Made by a program: the position numbers and the translations under genes
Shown here: one piece after another, positions 22,780-34,739 of the stretch
Numbering within the stretch: the stretch's first letter is position 1
How the letters are laid out: every line of letters starts with the position of its first letter
DNA from: Usnea hakonensis
Taxonomy: Eukaryota > Ascomycota > Lecanoromycetes > Lecanorales > Parmeliaceae
Direction: 5' to 3'
Assembly: GCA_013423325.1 (NCBI GenBank)
Contig: BLJB01000071.1
Location: forward strand, 1-64,000
Length of the DNA stretch: 64,000 nt
Notes under the pieces: generated by a model
What the model saw: only the letters and a program-made list of their open reading frames with translations
Databases searched by the model: none
What the model was told of the DNA's origin: nothing

Positions 22780-23974
22780 GTTGATATTTTGCTGGTCGTC
22801 ACTGTGCAGGTAAAGACTGTGAGTGGGGCTAGCTAGACATGATGCATATTAGGAGTCCTGCGAGTAATGGTGCTGGCACGGATGCGAAGGAGACATGTGC
22901 GAATGCGATGTGGGAAAGTTGTAGTCGACGCGTGCGGGCTCTTGGCACATATCATGGCGCAAGCTACAAGTCAATAAGAAGGTGAAGTTGATTATCGAAC
23001 AAGATCTAGGCTCGCTGAAAAGCATTTATAAGTAAGGTACGTAGCTTCTACATGAGCTACGTAAGGCAAGGGAGGCCTTCTGATGCAGTAGGCTTGGCAT
23101 TCTCCTCCCGCATCGTCGTTCCAAGGGGCCTTCAGAGATCCAATTGAGCCTCCGCATGAAGCAGTGCGGCGAGTGTTTCGTTGAGAAATGCAGGGTCCAT
23201 GCCATGCATCCGCTGATATGTTTGGGAGCTGTGTAAGTTTGGGACAATGATCGCACTACCTAGCAAGGGACAGCGACACGAACAGCGGGCACGAGACTCA
23301 AAACAATTAATTGGAAAGGCAAGGGTGCTATTGAGTCCTTGGATGCTTTGGTCACACGCGCGACCCGACAATGTTGGAGTTGGTAGATACAGTGCAATTG
23401 ACTTCAACTGAATGAGGAGCTGTAATGCAAACACAACGCTGCATGCTGACCTTGCAAGGCCCTGGAGCATCAAGCCTGAGCATATTAAAAGTGACAGGGC
23501 ATTTGGATTTGACTGCTCGCTTCATTTTGATTACTGACATACCTGCACCTGCGATAGAGGGACATATTTGAGGGTGATCCCACTGTGCGAGAGACGCATG
23601 GTGAGATCGTCTTCATCAAAAGAAAGGAACATGGGCTCGCATGTTCCCACTGACTGGTATCACATTATAATAACCGTACTAAGATTGTTCCAACACGTCA
23701 AACATTTCACCGCGAGCGCCTGAGGCATCGAAAGGTAGGTGATTGTCGAAAGGAAGATGGCTTCGGAGACGCCCCGAAAAGCATGCTGATGGTGCGACGA
23801 AATGGCGTGGTATACAAAATCTCTAGCGCTCGCGTGCTTGAGAACGAGGGGGGTGAGAAAGACCGGGGGGCTTGCCGGAAAGGTTCGACCTTTGGGGGAA
23901 ATGACCGATGCCATTTAGAAGAACAGGCCTCCACAAAATTCAGCTTCTCGTCCACGTTTTGGGTTGGGTCGGGC
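22780..23974. other. Spacer between the Smr gene promoter and G-alpha 3' end
   Basis: No supported gene; frames on the minus strand (23132-23473, 23026-23256) resemble nothing known. Contains a perfect 9-bp inverted repeat (tacgtagct/agctacgta) with an 8-nt loop at 23038-23063, adjoining a GTAAGGTA octamer. Confidence 0.45.
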
Positions 23975-25341
23975 CTATAACAGACCACAATCACGAAGGT
24001 TCTCTTGAATAATGATATCTGTAGCAGATCATCAGCAGGTTTCAGGACAGGCGCAAGGTGGGGATTCCCACGCAACTCACCATTGACAGCCGCCATGACG
24101 AAACGTATCTGGGTGGTATCAGTAGCGCAAGTGAAGTGGGTATAAATCTGCTTCGTCTCGTGCTGGTTCAGGGAGACAAATCGGTTCAGGATATAGTCGC
24201 AGGCCGCAGCGTAATCAGGTCCACCTTCAGCAATATTAGATCTTTGATGCTCCCGGCCGTAGTCGCCGATTTGGTTCAGCTTGCCTTCATAATCCGGGAA
24301 ATAGTTCTTCATAGGGGAAACCGGGAGTTTCTCCTTGAACCTGTCGATCTTGTTCAAAAACAGGATGATCGAGGTCTTGACAAACCATCTGGAGTTGCAG
24401 ATGGAGTCGAAGAGGGTGAGAGCTTCTTGCATTCGGTTTACAGTCTCGTCCTCGAAGAGCAGCTGATCGTACTCCGATATAGCAACAAGGAAAAGGATGG
24501 TCGTGACGTTCTCAAAGCAGTGTATCCATTTCTTTCGTTCAGACCGCTGACCTCCAACATCGAACATGCGATAAGTGAGCTCGCCAATGATGAAAGTGGT
24601 TTCTGTAATGCCGGTAGTCTTCACTCGAGATCGTAGAACGTCTTGGTCGTTTGGCAAATAGTCAGGCTGGGCAATGCGGCCGATGGAGTCGAAGTAACTA
24701 GAACGAGAGAGTAAGCAAGGCACATCTCAGGCAGTGACAAAGGACAAGGGCCTCATCCGGCGACCTTTCCCCAGGCCCAAGCCCCAGATTCCACGTCTCC
24801 TCCACCTGAAGGCTGAGACTACTCACTATCTAGCCGAATCGTTGAGTTGGTACTCTCTCGAACGGTTGAAACATTCTTGAACACCAGCGTCCTTCCATAG
24901 AGCATCTATGGCACTTCCGACCTCGGGCGGCAAACTCTCCCCTTCAATCTGCGCGGGTTGCATGAAGATGGTTTGTACGTGGTATTCGGTTCTTTGGTCG
25001 TCCAAAGGTAGCTCCAATGATTCCATAGCCTCTAGGATGACGCGCATCGACTGAACGGTGTTGCTGTAGATGATCTCTTTGAATGATTCTCGCTCATCCC
25101 GCGAATAGCTGCCTTCGTGGATAAGTTTCATCTGTTTTAGGATTGTAGATTTGCCAGACTCTCCGGCACCTGGTATTGTATCAGCTTACGTGCCATTGAT
25201 TCATCCAGGCAAGCCATCCTGACCAAGTAGAAGCATCTTGATCTCATTCCGCTGAGACAATTTGTCTCGCTTCAATTGAATTTCAATCTGCTCGTTCCTC
25301 TCTTTCCCCTCCTTTTCCTCTGTACTCATACCGCAACCCAT
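23975..25341 (-). CDS. gna-1: Class I heterotrimeric G-protein alpha subunit
   Basis: Plasma-membrane GTPase of the fungal Gi-like class (GNA-1/FadA/CPG-1), linking receptors to cAMP and MAPK signalling. Exons, right to left: 25341-25224, 25169-24827, 24697-24285, 24224-24081, 24018-23975; total 353 residues, exactly the class length. It starts MGCGMSTEEK, with Gly2 (myristoylation) and Cys3 (palmitoylation). G1 is GAGESGKST (residues 40-48), switch I RVKTTGI, G3 DVGGQRSERKKW, G4 FLNKIDRF and G5 TCATDT. The C-terminus DCGLL has the pertussis-toxin-type Cys four from the end. Intron 24225-24284 has a GC donor (GAAG|GCAAGC) and is 60 nt without stops. An in-frame ATG at 25383 exists, but the MGCG start is the one that gives the lipidation signal. 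Confidence 0.96.
24225..24284 (-). other. GC-AG intron in the G-alpha gene
   Basis: The donor reads GAAG|GCAAGC and the acceptor gctgaag|gtgg. Removing it gives PDYEGGPDYAAACDY, continuous with the family; keeping it inserts 20 residues without changing frame. A CTAAT branch-like site lies about 15 nt before the acceptor. Confidence 0.85.
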
Positions 25342-27617
25342 CTTGGCGGTTGTTGAAGGAAGGCTTTCGGGGCTACGGCACAAGCGAGAGATTTGAAACC
25401 GAGGCTATCTGATTAAGCAGTCAATTTCCGATATCGATTCCTCGACTAGTGGTGACGAATGAGAAGCGACGTCATGCAGCGATGGATGTAGGAGAGGAAA
25501 GGCGGTACTGTAGCGATGAGGCTTCGGGTGGATTGTGGCTGTTTGATCCGAAGTTCTGCAACCGTGGTACAGTGGGGGCCAAGGCGGTGTGCTGCGGAAG
25601 CGCAGTCAGAAGGAGAGAAGTCGAAGTCAGGGTAAAATGTCGAGTATGCCGACTGAGTCGGTGCGCAAGTGCGAGTGAGGTCAGTATGGATGGGAGGGAG
25701 GGAGAGTGATGCGCGGGTGAGAAGTGATTAGGAGTTGGACGATCCAAGGTTTTCTTTATGGGGCTGCTTTTTCTGCGCTAACGTTGTATGTAATGAACGG
25801 CCCGCAAGAAAGGCCAGAGTAGCAGACGGGAGTGATGCTGTACGACGCCCCAATATCACAATGATACGAGGGAGGACTTTGTGCTGTCGTCGACGGAGTA
25901 ATATGAATATGAAAGATTTCAGACGTCTTGAGATGGGAGTAGTATCGAAGAGGAATTCGGAAAGGAGGAAGGGAAAAATGGATGAGCAGCAGAGTTTAGC
26001 TAAGGCCGCTTGGATCTTAGACTACTGTATTGATTGCCTCAAAAAACCCTTGTCCGACAGTCCGAGGTCTTGTGTTTTGTGTTTGTCTCAAGCAAGGGCA
26101 AGGGCAAGGGCACCACCGTAAGGTACTTATGGGTATATAGGCACATGGGTAGTCGAGATGCTACGTAAGGTACACTTTATCTGAGTGAGCATGAACAAGC
26201 GGGGAGGCTATCAACTCTGGTCTCTTGGACAGGGGCAAAGCTGAAGAGTAGACTGAAATTTGTATTTTATTATTATGGAATACCTGAAGGTAATTATAAT
26301 TACGGATACTACCTTACCTATAATATTACCTACTTTACCATAGCAGCGCGGCGCAGTGAATTTACTTTTTTTTTTCTTTTCTTTTTTTTCAATGAGATGC
26401 GCCATGATCTATCATCATGATGATATGGCTTATTGCTGTATTTCTACTGGAACAATTTGAAAGATACTCATATATGTTGACTACCTTCTTACTGATCAAT
26501 CTCGGAGATGCGAATCCCCAGAAATCTACTGGCTACCGAATAACGTAGGAGATTTCTTCATGCACGTCTTTCGAAGCCTGTGGGAATGGATGATGTGCAC
26601 GATGTTTCAAAAACATCCATGTCAAAGTAAGGTAGTAATTGGTGTATTGAAAGGATTGTTGGCCAAAGAAATTAATAATAAACTTCATTCATCCTACCAC
26701 CTCGGATCTCGGATCCATTCCCGAACCCTCCGAAGGTAACAGAATATACGGAGTAAGGTAAGGTCGTTTTCCCACATGGTACAAAGCGTTAGCAGTAATG
26801 TACCTCACCCATCCTGCCATGCTGCCATGCACGATGCCAATCTAAACAAGTGTAGAGACGGCGCTGGCTATTCATGCCGCCCGTTCCCCGCATGGCGGTG
26901 AGCTAGGTGCAGCCCATTCTTCTGACCCCGCCCCCAAGTAATTGTCCGCCCATTTTCCATTCCCCACCACACTGCATGGACTTGCAAAATTGCCATGCAA
27001 AGACTGCGGGGTATACTATTTGTGAGTAGCGCATGTGCTTCTGAAGCAAGCGTCTATAAGATAAATTCCCTCATAAGATATAACGACCACACCCCTACCA
27101 AGCAGAAATGAGAAACCATCCCTCTTCTACATATAAATCAAGTCAAGGGCGGCACTGCTTCTGGGACGGAGGAACCCAGTGAGACAGGATGGAATGGGCC
27201 TGTTCTTGTTGCTGATCTGTCGTTCTCGCCTGATGAATTGTAGCATGCAGAGGGTTTTCTCTGTCAGACTGCAAGTCCTGTGGTTCATTGAGTGGACCAG
27301 AACGATACGATGTGGATGTCTTCCCAGAAAGTCTGCTCCCACTTGTCAGGCATTGTTTGACAGGCACAGGACAGTAGCACAAATAAGCTTATAGCGCGAA
27401 TCGCTGAATAAATGAAAAGCCGGATTCAAGCGTAAAGTGTTTTGAACAATCAATTGGCAATGATATGACAACTGACAACCCTCATCTCACAATGCCGGTC
27501 CAATCGAATGTCTTGTGGAATTTGTATTCACTGCTTAGTCAAAACCGTTCAATCGAAGCACGCTTGGATGTGAGCAATAGCTGAAGACATGCATCAAAGA
27601 AATCAATATATAAATTC
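25342..27617. other. Long G-alpha upstream region and patatin-gene 3' flank
   Basis: No supported gene. Frames at 25449-25747 are overlapping shadows on both strands. An aagggc hexamer run sits at 26094-26112. Copies of GTAAGGTA occur at 26119, 26165, about 26309 (inverted) and 26753. AT-rich sequence at 26260-26400. A long G-alpha leader is plausible. Confidence 0.4.
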
Positions 27618-30600
27618 TCATTTCTTCCCCGTCATACGAGCCCAAACGCTGCCCCGAGCAGGACTAGCAGGCTCCAAACGCGAACTAGAGACGTTGGATT
27701 CGTCATGAATCGCCGTCTCTGCATTGCCGAGCGATATTCCATCTTCTTTCAAACCGGGACTACTGCCATCACTCGAGGGTGAATGCCTTGCAGTCTTCCG
27801 AAACGGCGATAATGGTGATGATGACCCTTTCATACTATTGGGCGCCGAGCTTGTGCGAATGGATGGGATAGAGTTGAGCCGATGTTTTACTCTCGACACG
27901 CGACTCGCCAACGAAGACCGGTCAGGCGACTGAGTAAAAGACAGTTCGAGGTCGTCTTCATTCGATGACCTTTGCCTGAAGGTCGGGAAAGGCATCTGTG
28001 TCGCGAGTCCAGGGATGGATCCCTCTAATTCCCCTCTTTCCCCCAAATTTGATTGTAGCTCAGCGAGAGGCGGGGGGTTAAGATCAAGTTCGTAGATGGG
28101 GATGCTCATCGGCTCGACCGGAGGAACTCTAGCCATGGGCGTAGCGTTGTCCTCAAGCTCTCCGGTCCCCAAACTTCCCCAACCCTCTGAACGTTCGGAC
28201 CTCTGTCTTGACAGTACAGCCATTTCGGTTTCCAGACTGGATGAGTCTAGTTCGATCAGAGCTCCTGCAGGACTGGGCCCGTTGTTGAGACGATTGGCAA
28301 TATTACGTAGCACATCTTGCGATGTTTCCCCAATGACGTAATCCTCTTTGGAGTAAAGCGATATTCTTCTGATATCTTGTCGTTGCGCCAATAAATGATG
28401 TGGAACCCAACTTTCGCGACTTGACTGCTGGCTGAGTGTCCGGCTAGCCCATCGATTAGAATTGACTGCTGCGCTTGGGCGAGTTTCTACAGGACAAGAC
28501 ATGAACATTAGTCAGAGGCAAAATGTTGGTGTAGATTCACTGACTTATCCTGGAATCATCTTCTTGTACTAACGACCTTGGAAATCTGCTGATGGGGTAC
28601 ACGTCATCATCTCCGAAATGCAGCAGTATCTCACTAGTGGCAAACTGATTGGATAGTTCCAAGCGGATACTGCTCATCTTGAACTGAGACTTTCGGACCA
28701 TTCGCTCAATTACGTCGGTTGTAATGCAGGCTTTCTTAGCATACCGGCCATGATGTTCTTCTTGTATGACGAAAAATAGATCCTGGCCAGGTCGCGTCTT
28801 ACGCTGCAACAACTTTCCAAGCTCCCTAATCTCCTTGCTATCCTCTAGCAATCGGCAGTGAAAGTTCCCTACATGGAATCCTTAGCCAATGGTTTGGAAG
28901 AAACAGGCTCGATACTCACCCCTGATCTGAACCCTCCCGTCCGGTGCGAGTTCCACAGAATGTGACTTCTCGAAATAGAAACTCGAAGCTATCAAGCGAA
29001 GTGCTACCTTCAGAATTCTGTCATCCGAACTTGACATATCACAGACTACTTTTTGGATGGACGACATGTGCTCCACGTCGTCCAGGTGAGGGGGATCCTC
29101 ACTGAGTTGCGGATTGAATCTTATGAATTTCGCTCTGTGGCTCGAGGGGGGTTGAAGTACGTTCATGTAAGCATGCCATGCCTTCTCGGAATCCAAGGCA
29201 GATGCAATATGGTCGACGGCAATCTTATACAAGACTCTGCCATGCGAAAATATTCCTAGGCGAGGTAATGCCACATTTTGAGGAGATAAGTGAGCGGCTG
29301 ATTTATATGTGGTGCCAAGAGAGACGATTAGGTCTGGATATTCGTTCTCCAAATCCGGCCAGATTAGCTTCCGCTCTCTATCAGCAACTTGAATTGGGTT
29401 GTTATGGTAAATCGCTCCGTCTGTGTAGACCTGTTTCGAAGGTCTGTGACACAAGGGCTTGAACATGCGAGGTGCGGCCGAAGTAGCTCTTGCACTGTCA
29501 GACTATCAGTATTGAATACCTGAATCGTGTCTTTCTTGGTTTCATACGCTTCCCAGATCTTCAGCTCGGACGCCAGTCCCTCAGGTCTTTGAAAATGATA
29601 TGGGACTGGGTAAAGTCAGTACGAACGGCATCCAAGCGCTGATATATGCCCTGCTACTAACGTTTGTCTCCACAGAGGCGATTATAATTAGCTAACACAA
29701 CAGCGGATCCCGAGGCTGAAGTCGCTGTTACTGCAACCTTTACGTCAGTCCCATAGGATGCGTGAGGTCGGGAACCTCCAAAGAGGTATTCGTTCTCTGA
29801 ATATGCACTGATCAAAGCCTCTTGGAGTGGTCGAGTTTTGTATTTGGAATGGTTGTAATTGTCGACAACCCATCCAATCCCTGGGACATTCCCACCGGTG
29901 CGACGAGTGAAAGCTTGCTTGCACAAGTCCTCGAAATGGCGAGTACACTGTTCCACAGACCAGTCTTTTGCTGCAAGCCCAAGTGCAATCAAGCCTCCCG
30001 TGCTAATGAGATGACGAGTTAGCATTTGCAGGATACTGAGAAGGTAAGAAACTAGGACAACAGACCTAGTCCCGACAATCAGATCAAAGAAGCATTGAAT
30101 GGCTAGCCTCCCACCCATTGCCTTCTCGATTTGCCTCAACGTCTCTAATTCGACAATGCCTCTGATACCGCCACTAAAAATTTGTCAGGCTTAGTATACG
30201 GGCAGATCATTGGAGATCTTGGACATACCCGTCCAGTGTAAGGATACGTATACCTGCAGCATCTGGTTTAAGAAAGACTCGCCAAAAGCCATGCCTCGAC
30301 CGTCGATTCGATGATTCTAAAGGACAGCCACCTATTTCGACAAGAGTCCTGCCTCGAGAATGTCCGTAGGCCCGGAGACATGATGTACACAAAATGTGTC
30401 CGCATGGAAGAGCGTGTTCTGGCGGCTCGAACAAACAGGAAAAGCATGTTGAATGACTAATGAAGGCTTCTGGCCGTCCACGCGCAGAATGATTGTAGAA
30501 CTGGACTAGCACCTCCTCTTTATGAATCTCTGCTGCAGCTTGAGCTTCGAATGCGGCCCCTTCTTGGACCCTGGACCGGAGTCTTCCGAGTAGCTCCTCT

Positions 30601-33376
30601 AGCCGCGAGTAAACATCGACTTGAAATTTATGGCGATAGTCGTTGAAAGAAAAGCTTGACACGTAGCCACCAACAGCAAAAACTTTACCATTTTTGAGCT
30701 GATGTCCTTTACTACCGTGCTGCATCAATACCTTTGTCAGAATATGTACACACCGATGAATTTATTGCTAGACTTTACTCACACCACTACGGACATTTAC
30801 GCATCTGGCACCACCCCCAGATTTGACATATTCACAAGGCCAGTGGCGGTCACAAAAGTTCTCCAGAGCGTCATCTAGATGGTCAATATATTGTGGGTAT
30901 ATCTGCTTTGCGGTGCCTTCAAGAGTTTAGAATCATGTTGAAGACTGCTCACGCTTGGAGACTGACCTCTGATTTTTGACCTGGCTGAGTCTAACATGAT
31001 GCAGGACGCAACCATGTAGCTCAATTCTGTAAAGATAGTTTGGCCATCTGCCGCATTTTCCCACACGTTCATCAAATTGATGGCTAGTTTCAGGATATTT
31101 CCGCCAAAGTCGAGTGGGATTGGACTGTTGGTGAAAGAAGCTTGGACAAAATCAAAGGGAGAGTCCAAATCACACGCGAAATGGTCGAACGCATAATGCA
31201 AGTATGGTTGCAACTCGTCTGCGTCGAGTAGCATTCGGAGCTCGGCCTTTCGCTCTCGAGCGATATCGCAGGCCACTGTGATATAAGTATAGAGTTTTTC
31301 TACTTGAGTGCGAATCAGATTTGGCCGGCCGCTCGTCGGGATACGGACAACGTTGACAGATCTGTAATAAGAATGCAGGAGTTGTTCGACGGTTTCAATG
31401 GGCCGATGACGTTCGCGCCAGAATTGTCTATACTTCTTGAAGGTAGCATTTTGGAATACAGCTTTAGACAAATTCTCTAGAAGTCGTGACGTAGATGTAG
31501 CAATGTCCCATTGCTCAGGATCAAGATCGTTTTCAGAAGCATTGAGGACAATAATGGCATGCGGTAATACCGGCTGGTTGGATGACTTTTCGAGGGCGGC
31601 TGTTGAAGATCTTGACCTCAGCATACTCCTTACAAGGCACTAGATCAATATGTAGCAAGCCCTTTACGGCGAAGAACCCCTTCCCCGCTCCCAAAATATG
31701 TGCACTGCTCACAAAAATACGTACCTGCTGCCCAAGTCACCAGCTTTTCGAATACACTTTCGATGACACTAAAAAAGAACATAATTAGATTAAATTGAGA
31801 TTTTAAAGCGGCGAGAAATAAGAGATCTGACTGACCGAGGATTTTTGAGCACAAATACGACTACGTCAGAAAAAGTGTAGAGCAGACGTGGGTATAAATG
31901 TGTGACTGCAAATTCCCTGCTTCTTTTAGCGTTGGTGTCCGCCCATGTAATCTCACGCTCGGATGTGTGATGGAATTTTTGCATTCGCTTCTCAAACGAG
32001 TCGACTCGGCCAATCTTGGAAGATTTGTCTTTCCTTTTTCGTATGGCTCCAAGAGGTTCTCGTTCGCCGCCCTCCAAGCCTTCGCAATCTGCATAAAGTA
32101 TAGGATTATTCGATTTGGATGTCTGGGGGTCTGAATACAGATGCACGTCACTTGAAGTCGGAAGGTCGAGCCCCTGAGCACCGACAACCGGAGAAGGAAA
32201 TCTCACTCTGTCCTTTGTGCTGAGGTCAATAATCAACTTGATGATCGCACTCTTTCCTGCACCTAGTATCAAGTATGAGCACATCGCTATGTCCCCTCTG
32301 ACCATACTAACCTGTCTGGCCAACAAATGATACGAGACTCGGAAATCGATGATCACGAACACCAACCGTCCAGTCTGAGCCATTAGGCGTTGATGGGATA
32401 AGTGTGTTCGCCAGTATTCCGGCATACCGTCCATAATCGCGGAACGTGGGAAGCTCTGCGTCCTCTCGTACGACACCGAACCAGTTCGTGTCTTCATCAG
32501 CCTCGTGTAATTTTTCCTGCTCAGTATGAGTTGTCTTGGCCTCCAAGGTTGCCTTGATCTTTCTAGCTATCCGATAATCTGTTTTTTCGTGCGGAATAGA
32601 TCCCGGAGCCTTCCGCTGTAGCTTGTGGACCATCTGTTGTTCCCAACAGCGAGTACAGAAAAACATATCGCAAACGTTACAATAATCTCGATCTGTATCA
32701 TACCTCTTACATTGAACACAACTTTGATCTCCTGAGTTCTGACGACTGGTGCTTTGTATTGGGACTCGAGTATCTCTAGAGAACAGATGGTATCAGTACG
32801 TGCATCCATGTGAAGGTGGTATTCAAAGGATACATTAGCTTATCGGTCTGCTCATTATTCTGGCTTTGCTGAACATCACTGGAAGCATGTTGCTCTGCTA
32901 TCTTTCCGAGAAAAGGTGGATCCTCATCATCGAGCAGGCTGGGCTCGGCTGCGAGGCGGGGATTGCTTGACAGTGTCAACATTTGCACAATGTGGTCAAC
33001 TTAGCAACGGCGACGCTCACTATCTGGGCTGTACACTGACTGGATTGACTGCAGATGGACGGCGTACTTGTACATCGTGTGGTGTCGGCGGCCTAGAGTT
33101 GAGTTGAATCAGGTCTCCGGACTCTAATTGGCGAAGCTCATCACAATGACTAAGAATGTGATCTGTGCTGCTTGGACCAAGCTCAACGAGTGCATCGGGG
33201 CCACCACGGTTGAAGTAAGTATTTGGGCCGGTACTTCGGAGAGGAGTTGTCCGAGCGTTCGAGCCTAAGAGAGTATCGGGCCCGTCGCATTGTAAGCGGT
33301 GATTCAAAGGTTCGCGAGGCACATAGCCCCTCGTCCCTCCGGCTTCCAACTTTGAACTATCCATGCGTTTTGACAT
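27618..33376 (-). CDS. Patatin-like phospholipase with P-loop and two zinc-finger modules
   Basis: Fourteen exons, right to left: 33376-33021, 32965-32834, 32775-32312, 32262-31836, 31768-31725, 31599-30967, 30916-30783, 30719-30229, 30173-30066, 30002-29662, 29605-29548, 29494-28920, 28868-28545, 28486-27618; all phases close, 1651 residues. Order: unstructured N-terminus; a B-box-like zinc site (CVQC, then CNVC and CTRCW, residues 182-206); Walker A GQTGAGKS (315-322) with a DCEG G3-like motif at 376-379; a helical linker; a RING-like site (CFSC..LPCGHILCTSC, 822-844); then a complete patatin domain with oxyanion DGGGIRGI (893-900), nucleophile GTSTGG (Ser930) and YTDGA (Asp1088). The C-terminal 290 residues are Ser-rich. 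All key catalytic residues are present, so acyl-hydrolase activity is expected. The alternative start is 33364. Fungal patatin proteins coupled to P-loop modules are suspected immune or stress effectors; here that is inference. Confidence 0.88.
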
Positions 33377-34739
33377 GTGGATACTAAAGGGCGCGACTTT
33401 TTCAGCAAAAGAGTAAGAGCACCCTGGCAGTTGCGGCACCAATAGCCCTCGAAGACTTAACGGGAGGTATGTGTACGGGTCTTTCTTATTTCCAGCTAGC
33501 TCTATTGCACGACACCGGCCACACTGACATCTGCAGACGGATTTTTTCGGGGCTGCTCCTTTGCTAATGTCGAGTTTTAGAGACGAGAGACAACTTAGTT
33601 GTAGAAAATTTAGAGCAATTCATAAGGGCCATGAGCGAACAGGACGATATCAGCGAGGAATTGGTCAAATCGACTGAAGGCAAATCCAAGGAACCAGCTC
33701 TTCTTAAGCAGCTATCTGCCTCATCTGCAAGGCTCAGCCGCCACTGTTAAAGTGCTGTGCCAGGAGGCGGAGAAAAGAAGGCATCACGGTAGCCTTGCGG
33801 AGAGACAAGGCTCACGTAAGCAGGTACAAGAGGTATGCAGCAGCGAGAAATACCCAATACATGATTTCAAGCGGAGGCAGTCTTGAAATATTTTGAGTGC
33901 CATTGAGTATCTGGAATACCTATTGGATGTGGATCAATGGATCTTTCTTCACCCGTTCTAGCTGGTTGCTGAGAACTTGCTGTAAAGCATCGATGTAATA
34001 AGTACCCCAGATAACAGCGAGTAGCATGGTTACCGAAATTCAGGTCGATGAGCCCCAATGCACGGAAGTGGCACAAGCCGCCAATCATTGATACATGGAT
34101 GGAGAATTGCGTTCTCCTGAATCCGTGAGCTTATGTCCACGTTACATGATGCTGACAGGCGAAAGGCTTCGATTGATTGGGCGATTTAGACACCAGTCAG
34201 ATGCGTAGCCGAGGACGGAATTTTCAACATGCCAAGACTCTTCGGATAATGCTCTACACCCAAAAATGGGGCCGTCTTCCGAAGATAGGGTTAGGGCTTT
34301 GTGGCAGGACTTTCGGTGTAGACCTCCGTAGAAGCCTAAGGTATGCTAGCTACTCCGCCCAAAGCTCATCCGCCGCCAAAGACAAATGTGCCGGTTGCTA
34401 AGTCCCAGACACAACGTCTTCTTTGGTCCCCATAGAGTGCTTCGGTCACATGCGGGCCTGAGAGTAGAGGTATATGCAATCGTTTCTAGCAGAGTGCTGA
34501 GCCCAAACCCAAGAGCAAAGGATGGAAGGATGGCTGATTTGGGGAGGAAACCCACGCATTTAATTCAGAGCCTCGGCTCCTTCCCCGCGCCTCGCAATAT
34601 AAAGCGAGCTGGCCGAGCTTAGTCCGGGGACGATTAAAATAATGGTTTGCGCACGCTAACTGCCCGTCCTCGAGGGACGTGATGATGGAGGTATTCTTGA
34701 ATATACGATTCATGTAGACTTTTCTCCCAAAGCCTTAAT
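33377..34739. other. Shared divergent promoter region of the patatin and STAND genes
   Basis: Head-to-head spacer of 1363 bp. No supported gene; the short frames are not family-like. A tataaag element at about 34600 lies 140 nt before the STAND start, with a CT-rich flank. Either gene may have a long 5' leader. Confidence 0.45.
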
